From the NCBI GenBank assembly GCA_036270095.1, contig DATBDE010000124.1, positions 1 through 9,893 of the forward strand: a stretch of DNA of 9,893 nt, in the 5' to 3' direction. Each line of letters opens with the position of its first letter. Within the stretch, counting starts at the first letter, position 1. The translations under genes were made by a program, and so were the position numbers. The stretch comes from DATBDE01 sp036270095 (GTDB lineage: Bacteria; Actinomycetota; Thermoleophilia; Solirubrobacterales; Solirubrobacteraceae). The notes under the pieces were generated by a model that was not told the DNA's origin, made no database searches, and was given only the letters and a program-made list of their open reading frames with translations. Of the stretch, positions 6,412 through 9,893 are shown one piece after another.

Positions 6412-6865
6412 AGTGGGGGATTGAGCTGCCGGCGAAGACGAAGAACCAGATCCCGAAGCAGACCCCGGCCAGCGCGACCGAGACCACCATCACCACGTTG
6501 AGCATCCGGAACGGGCGTCCGGACTCGCGCTCGCCGCGCATGCTCTTCATCCACGGCACCTGCACGCGGACGTTGCGCTCGGTCCGCGTGACCTTGTGGT
6601 AGTAGCGGTCCAAGCGGCCCAGGAGCTTGCCGATCACGACCATCCCGATCGGCAGGCCGAAGATCACGACGAGGTACGGGCCCAGCGAGGGCTGCGAGCT
6701 GTCCTGCAGCTGCGAGGCGAGGTAGACGAGGCCGATGGGCACGACCAGCCACATCGCGATCGACCCGATGGCCATGAGCAGGATCAGGAGGAGCGCGGCA
6801 GCGCCACGGGATCCCGCCTCGACCTTGGAGCGCCCACCGGCGCGCTGCTCGACGATCAGTCCCAC
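6410..6865 (-). CDS. Small membrane protein of unknown function
   Basis: A 151-residue protein with three clear hydrophobic segments: about 22-50 (AALLLILLMAIGSIAMWLVV and onward), 63-82 (PYLVVIFGLPIGMVVIG) and 122-146 (VVMVVSVALAGVCFGIWFFV). The stretch 83-120 between the second and third is strongly basic (RLDRYYHKVTRTERNVR, then WMKSMRGERESGR), and the positive-inside rule would place it in the cytoplasm. I recognise no family. It starts with GTG at 6865 and has no visible Shine-Dalgarno; TACACT, a possible -10, lies 10 bases upstream. The gene is divergent from a TetR-type repressor across 58 bases, the usual layout for a repressor and its target, so it may be induced when the TetR ligand appears. 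It is too small for a typical multidrug pump. Its stop codon overlaps the right arm of the convergent palindrome. Confidence 0.75.
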   Translation of the reverse strand: MGLIVEQRAGGRSKVEAGSRGAAALLLILLMAIGSIAMWLVVPIGLVYLASQLQDSSQPSLGPYLVVIFGLPIGMVVIGKLLGRLDRYYHKVTRTERNVRVQVPWMKSMRGERESGRPFRMLNVVMVVSVALAGVCFGIWFFVFAGSSIPH

Positions 6866-6923
6866 CGCGTTACCGAGTGTACAACTGAATCGAAGTCAAC
6901 TCGGCGGTACCCTGTTGCTCACC
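6866..6923. promoter_or_regulatory. Divergent promoter region with candidate TetR operator
   Basis: The 58 bases between the two divergent start codons contain an inverted repeat: CCGAGT (6873-6878) and ACTCGG (6899-6904), with TACC (6871-6874) and GGTA (6906-6909) extending it imperfectly. Candidate -10 hexamers sit symmetrically, each 10 bases from its start codon: TACCCT (6908-6913) for the repressor and TACACT (6876-6881 read on minus) for the membrane protein. Each hexamer overlaps or abuts an arm, so a bound repressor could block both. The 20-base spacing between arms is longer than in many TetR operators, which keeps confidence low. Confidence 0.35.
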
Positions 6924-7526
6924 ATGGCCTCGCCCTCCCGCACGCGATTGGATCTCGACGCGCGCCGGCGCCAGCTCGTCGAGATCGGTCTCGAGCTGTT
7001 CAGCGAGCGCGCCTACGACGAGATCGCCATCGACGACATCGCAGCGCAGGCCGGCATCTCGAAGGGCCTGCTCTACCACTACTTCCCGTCCAAGCGCGAC
7101 TTCTACGTGGCCATCATCGGCGAGGCCGGGCGCGAGCTGCGCGAGCGCACCGAGCCCGATCCCTCGCTCAACCCGCTCGAGCGCCTCAACCAGAGCATCG
7201 ATGCCTACCTCGCCCACGTCGAGCAGTACCCGCGCGGGCACGCCACGCTGCTGCGCGGCGGCATCGGCAGCGACCCCGAGGTGCGCGCGATCGTCGACGA
7301 GCACCGGCGCGTCAACGCCCAGCGCGTCCTCGACGCCATCGCCGAGGCCGGCGGCGACCTCACGCCGACCGTGCAGCTCGCGGTGCGCGGCTGGATCGGC
7401 TTCGTCGAGGCGGTGACCCTCGACTGGGTCGAGAAGCGCGAGGTCTCGCGCGACGAGGTCCGCGCCCTGCTCGTCCAGACGCTGGGCTGGGCGGTCAGCT
7501 CGGCGGCCGGGACGGACCTGGCTTAG
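6924..7526 (+). CDS. TetR/AcrR-family transcriptional repressor
   Basis: A 200-residue regulator of normal TetR length. The N-terminal DNA-binding domain runs about 13-60: RRRQLVEIGLELFSERAYDE, then IAIDDIAAQAGISKGLLYHYFPSKRDFYVAII, with the helix-turn-helix at IDDIAAQAGISKGLLYHYF (36-54), the family's signature. The C-terminal part (about 70-195) is helical and would bind ligand and dimerise; its ligand cannot be told from sequence. I chose ATG at 6924; an open frame extends 63 codons further upstream, but that part runs antisense to the membrane protein gene and does not look like protein. No Shine-Dalgarno is visible, and TACCCT 10 bases upstream would give a leader of only a few bases. 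It probably represses itself and the divergent membrane protein gene. Its last 32 bases overlap the convergent methyltransferase gene. Confidence 0.93.
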   Translation: MASPSRTRLDLDARRRQLVEIGLELFSERAYDEIAIDDIAAQAGISKGLLYHYFPSKRDFYVAIIGEAGRELRERTEPDPSLNPLERLNQSIDAYLAHVEQYPRGHATLLRGGIGSDPEVRAIVDEHRRVNAQRVLDAIAEAGGDLTPTVQLAVRGWIGFVEAVTLDWVEKREVSRDEVRALLVQTLGWAVSSAAGTDLA

Positions 7527-8232
7527 CGCCGACGTAGACGTCGGTGAAGCTCGGGTCGTCGGGCCGCCCGCCGACCGGGATGAGGCGGTAGCGGCGCACC
7601 TGCTCGGGGGTGAGCCGCGCGCCCAGGTGCTCGACGCGGGCCTCGAGGCCGGCCGCGACGATGCGGGCGCGCAGGTCGGTGCCGTACAGGCGTACGTGGT
7701 CGGCCTGGCCGAAGCGGCGCAGGCGCTCGTGCGGCGGCGCCGCAGGGTCCTCGTCCGTCGTCGCGCCGTGCAGCGGGACCATGACGATGGCCTCGCCGCC
7801 GGGCGCGAGGACCCGCGCGAGCTCGCGGAGCGCAGCGCGGTCGTCGGCGACGTGCTCGAGCACGTGCACGCAGAGCACGCGGTCGAAGCTGGCCTCCGCG
7901 AACGGCAGCCGCTCGACGTCGAGCGTGGCCATGGCGGCGCCGGGCTCGAGGTCGCCGCTGAGGTAGTCGAGGTTGGGGCGGTCGCGCAGCCGCCGCTCGA
8001 GCCAGGGCTCGGGCGCGAGGTGCAGCACGCGCAGGCGCTGCGCGAACAGGTCGCCGCGGTCGCGCAGGTAGAGCCAGAGCACGCGGTGGCGCTCCAGCGA
8101 GCCGCAGCCGGGGCAGCGGGAGTCGGGGGCCGGGAACGGCCCGCCCCCGTCGCGCAGCCGGCGCAGGCGCCAGCCGCAGATCGGGCAGCGGTAGCGCAAG
8201 CCGGCGTACTTGAGCGGCCAGAGCCGGCTCAA
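7495..8232 (-). CDS. Zinc-ribbon SAM-dependent methyltransferase (class I, methyltransferase-11 type)
   Basis: A 245-residue protein. The N-terminus has two cysteine pairs, CPIC (16-19) and CPGC (40-43), a likely zinc ribbon. A class I SAM-binding fold follows. The motif I position reads VLHLAPEPWLE (69-79) in place of the usual D-x-G-x-G, then YLSGDLEPG (90-98), FDRVLCVHVLEHVADD (116-131) and LARVLAPGGEAIVMVP (138-153). This 'LHLAPE' form occurs with N-terminal zinc ribbons in a recognised methyltransferase subgroup; the substrate is unknown. The start is uncertain. TTG at 8232 is the only usual start codon seen between the yebC end and the first cysteines; without it the frame runs back into yebC. 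It lies 26 bases after the yebC stop, so it is probably read with yebC. The 3' end overlaps the convergent TetR gene by 32 bases. Confidence 0.85.
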   Translation of the reverse strand: MSRLWPLKYAGLRYRCPICGWRLRRLRDGGGPFPAPDSRCPGCGSLERHRVLWLYLRDRGDLFAQRLRVLHLAPEPWLERRLRDRPNLDYLSGDLEPGAAMATLDVERLPFAEASFDRVLCVHVLEHVADDRAALRELARVLAPGGEAIVMVPLHGATTDEDPAAPPHERLRRFGQADHVRLYGTDLRARIVAAGLEARVEHLGARLTPEQVRRYRLIPVGGRPDDPSFTDVYVGAKPGPSRPPS

Positions 8233-8258
8233 CCCGTGGGCCAGCGCCGCAAGGCGGG

Positions 8259-9008
8259 TCAGCCGGCGACGCGCTCGAGCACGTCGGCGGACACGTCGAA
8301 GTTCGCATGCACGACGTCGACGTCGTCCTGCTCCTCGAGCGCGTCGATGAGGCGCAGCAGCGCCGGGGCGTGCTCGTCGTCGACGGGCATGCGGGTCTTG
8401 GGCTGCTGGCGGAGCTCCGAGGACTCGACCTCGACGCCGGCGTCGACGAGCGCCTCGCGCACGGCGGCGAGGTCGGCGGGCTCGGTGAGCACCTCGAAGA
8501 CGTCGTCGTCCCGCTCGATGTCGAGCGCGCCCGCGTCGATGGCGGCCATGAGGTCGTCCTCGCCATAGCGAGTGGCGTCGACGACGACCACGCCGCGCTT
8601 GTCGAAGAGGTAGGAGACGGAGCCGGGCTCGCCCAGCGAGCCGCCGGCCCTGGTGAGGATGTGGCGGACCTCCGAGCCGGTGCGGTTGCGGTTGTCGGTG
8701 ACCGCTTCGATGAGCAGCGCCACGCCGCCGGGGCCGTAGCCCTCGTACTGCACGGTCTCGAGCGTGTCGGCGTCGCCGCCCTCACCCGTGCCCTTGGCGA
8801 TGGCCCGCTCGATGTTGTCCTTGGGCATGGAGGCGTCGCGCGCCTTCTGCACCGCGAGGGCCAGTGCCGGGTTGGCTTCGGTGTCGCCGCCGCCCTCCTT
8901 CGCCGCGACGGTGATCCCGCGCGCGAGCTTTGTGAAGAGCTTGCCGCGGCGTGCGTCGACAATCGCTTTTTTGTGCTTGATCCCTGCCCATTTGGAGTGC
9001 CCGGCCAT
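8259..9008 (-). CDS. yebC: YebC/TACO1-family protein
   Basis: A 249-residue, full-length member of the YebC/TACO1 family. Long annotated as transcriptional regulators, these proteins have more recently been linked to translation of difficult (for example proline-rich) stretches on the ribosome. Family signatures are clear: MAGHSKWAGIKHKKAIVDAR at the start, KLFTKLARGI, NPALALAVQKARDASMPKDN (46-65), IERAIAKGTG, YEGYGPGGVALLIEA with TDNRNRT, VRHILTRAGGSLGEPGSVSY, and the later VDDEHAPALLRLIDALEEQD. The ATG is fixed by MAGHSKW. There is no Shine-Dalgarno, and TACGAT six bases upstream suggests a leaderless mRNA. In many bacteria this gene stands next to ruvC; here it is on the same strand as ruvCAB but about 4.4 kb away. 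A zinc-ribbon methyltransferase gene follows after 26 bases. Confidence 0.97.
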   Translation of the reverse strand: MAGHSKWAGIKHKKAIVDARRGKLFTKLARGITVAAKEGGGDTEANPALALAVQKARDASMPKDNIERAIAKGTGEGGDADTLETVQYEGYGPGGVALLIEAVTDNRNRTGSEVRHILTRAGGSLGEPGSVSYLFDKRGVVVVDATRYGEDDLMAAIDAGALDIERDDDVFEVLTEPADLAAVREALVDAGVEVESSELRQQPKTRMPVDDEHAPALLRLIDALEEQDDVDVVHANFDVSADVLERVAG

Positions 9009-9031
9009 CGCTTCATCGTAGTCTTGGTGTC
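9009..9031. promoter_or_regulatory. Compact bidirectional promoter with overlapping -10 elements
   Basis: Only 23 bases separate the divergent ATGs of yebC and the next methyltransferase gene. TAGTCT (9019-9024, plus) ends 7 bases before the ATG at 9032. TACGAT (9015-9020 read on minus) ends 6 bases before the ATG at 9008. Both fit TANNNT, and both would place the start of transcription at or next to the start codon. They share the TA step at 9019-9020. No Shine-Dalgarno fits either gene. Confidence 0.5.
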
Positions 9032-9736
9032 ATGAGCGGGCGGGACATGGGGCGCTTCTGGGATGAGCGTGCCCGGGAGGACGCGATGTTCTTCGTCGAC
9101 GACCGCGAGCCCTACGGCAACGCCGACGCCGAACGCTTCTGGGCCCATGGCGAACGCGACCTCGATCACATCCTTTCCACGCTGGGAACGCGCATCGCGT
9201 CCGGCGACGGCGTCGTCGACGTGGGCTGCGGCGTCGGCCGGCTGACACGGGTGATCGCGCGGCGCGCGCGCCAGGTCTACGCGGTCGACGTCTCGGCCGA
9301 GATGCTCACGCTGGCGCGGGTCCACAACGGCGAGCTCGACAACGTGCGCTGGATCCACGGCGACGGCGCGACGCTGCGGCCGATCCCCGACGCGGCGGCG
9401 GACGCGGTCGTCTCCCACGTCGTCTTCCAGCACATCCCCGACCCACAGGTGACCTACGGCTACGTGGCCGAGATGGGCCGCGTGCTGCGGCCGGGGGGCT
9501 GGGCCGCGTTCCAGGTCTCCAACGACCCGTCCATCCACCGGGTCTCGCGGTCGGTCGGCCAGCGGCTCAAGGCCGCGGTCAGGCGCGGGCCGCGCGGCCA
9601 GGGCGACCCCAAGTGGCTGGGCTCGGCCGTCGACCTCGAAGCGCTGCGCGCCACGGGCGAGCGCGCGGGGCTGACGCTGGAGCGCATCGAGGGCGAGGCG
9701 ACGCAGTTCTGCCTGGTGCTGGCGCGACGCGGCTAG
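9032..9736 (+). CDS. Class I SAM-dependent methyltransferase
   Basis: A 234-residue methyltransferase. The start, MGRFWDERAREDAMFFV (6-22), is a common opening in an actinobacterial group of small methyltransferases. SAM-binding motifs are complete and in order: VVDVGCGVGRLT (61-72), YAVDVSAEML (83-92), DGATLRPIPDAAADAVVSHV around 111-130 with the motif II strand, VFQHIPDP (131-138), and MGRVLRPGGWAAFQV (148-162). The acceptor substrate cannot be read from the sequence. Unlike the zinc-ribbon methyltransferase on the other side of yebC, it has the classical G-x-G-x-G loop and no cysteine pairs, so the two are not recent duplicates. The ATG at 9032 is preferred: it follows a -10-like TAGTCT by 7 bases and gives a protein of ordinary length. 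The 3' end probably overlaps the start of the lipoprotein gene that follows. Confidence 0.92.
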   Translation: MSGRDMGRFWDERAREDAMFFVDDREPYGNADAERFWAHGERDLDHILSTLGTRIASGDGVVDVGCGVGRLTRVIARRARQVYAVDVSAEMLTLARVHNGELDNVRWIHGDGATLRPIPDAAADAVVSHVVFQHIPDPQVTYGYVAEMGRVLRPGGWAAFQVSNDPSIHRVSRSVGQRLKAAVRRGPRGQGDPKWLGSAVDLEALRATGERAGLTLERIEGEATQFCLVLARRG

Positions 9737-9893
9737 GCGCGGCCGCGGCGTTGGCTGCGCTCGGGCTCGCGGGCTGCGGCGGGCGCGACGAGCCCTACAC
9801 CCTGCGCGCCGACGTGATCGGCACGACGTCGGTCGCCCATACCGACGAGCAGGTGGTCGTGGGCTCGCGCCGCGTGGGCACGGTCAAGGGCGT
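9709..9893 (+). CDS. Start of a lipoprotein, probably MCE/MlaD family (cut by window edge)
   Basis: The frame reads LGAAAALAALGLAGCGG, a hydrophobic stretch ending in a lipobox (L-A-G-C; Cys codon at 9775-9777), so the product is probably a lipid-anchored surface protein. After the cysteine comes YTLRADVIGTT and VVVGSRRVGTVKGV. A leading Y-x-L-x-A-x strand followed by 'V-x-V-G-x-x-R-V-G-x-V' resembles the first part of an MCE (MlaD-like) domain, which binds lipids in ABC lipid-import systems; with only about 60 residues this is tentative. The start is unclear. I see no ATG or GTG in frame. CTG at 9709 would give a normal 22-residue lipoprotein signal with an Arg before the hydrophobic core and a 28-base overlap with the methyltransferase. 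TTG at 9751 would leave a signal of only eight residues before the cysteine. Confidence 0.5.
   Translation, partial: MPGAGATRLGAAAALAALGLAGCGGRDEPYTLRADVIGTTSVAHTDEQVVVGSRRVGTVKG

Noticed and set aside
6894..6899. TTGACT on the minus strand as a -35 box for the membrane protein gene
   Set aside because: Only 12 bases separate it from the TACACT hexamer, too short for a normal sigma-70-type promoter.
7523..9538. Open minus-strand frame of 671 codons across two methyltransferase genes and yebC
   Set aside because: Its product is low-complexity Arg/Ala/Pro/Ser sequence, and it overlaps three well-supported genes in other frames.
1..9893. Mobile elements, tRNA or rRNA genes, CRISPR arrays
   Set aside because: No transposase or integrase motifs, no spaced direct repeats and no cloverleaf-like segment were found on either strand.

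Overview
The window is very GC-rich, with strong G/C preference at third codon positions and several GTG/TTG starts. Gene order (yebC, ruvC-ruvA-ruvB, secD) and the protein style fit a high-GC actinobacterium. A Solirubrobacter/Conexibacter-like Thermoleophilia is my best guess, made from general look rather than from any search. There are about 13 protein genes, no RNA genes, no CRISPR array and no insertion sequence.

Left part (1-4236, all minus strand): a conserved block read right to left. It begins with a small gene split by a frameshift (possible PH-like domain), then ruvC, ruvA and ruvB (Holliday-junction processing), a zinc-ribbon plus PAS-like protein of unknown role, and secD (protein export). 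Three junctions are 4-base stop/start overlaps (GTGA, ATGA, ATGA), so translation is probably coupled. secD stops at an in-frame TAG just before its expected second membrane segment, 7 bases from the window edge.

Middle (4257-8232): an accessory block. A catalase-related peroxidase and a class III adenylyl cyclase lie 8 bases apart on the plus strand. They converge on a minus-strand small membrane protein. The gap between the two is a roughly 99-base imperfect palindrome that reaches the stop codons on both sides. The membrane protein is divergent from a TetR-type repressor that probably controls one or both. The repressor's 3' end overlaps a convergent zinc-ribbon methyltransferase gene.

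Right part (8259-9893): yebC (minus) diverges from a second SAM-dependent methyltransferase (plus) across only 23 bases, where two -10-like hexamers overlap and would give leaderless mRNAs both ways. The start of a lipoprotein with an MCE/MlaD-like beginning runs off the right edge.

In many bacteria yebC sits directly upstream of ruvC. Here about 4.4 kb of peroxidase, cyclase, membrane protein, TetR and methyltransferase genes separate them, which suggests insertion into or rearrangement of an ancestral yebC-ruvCAB-secD cluster.
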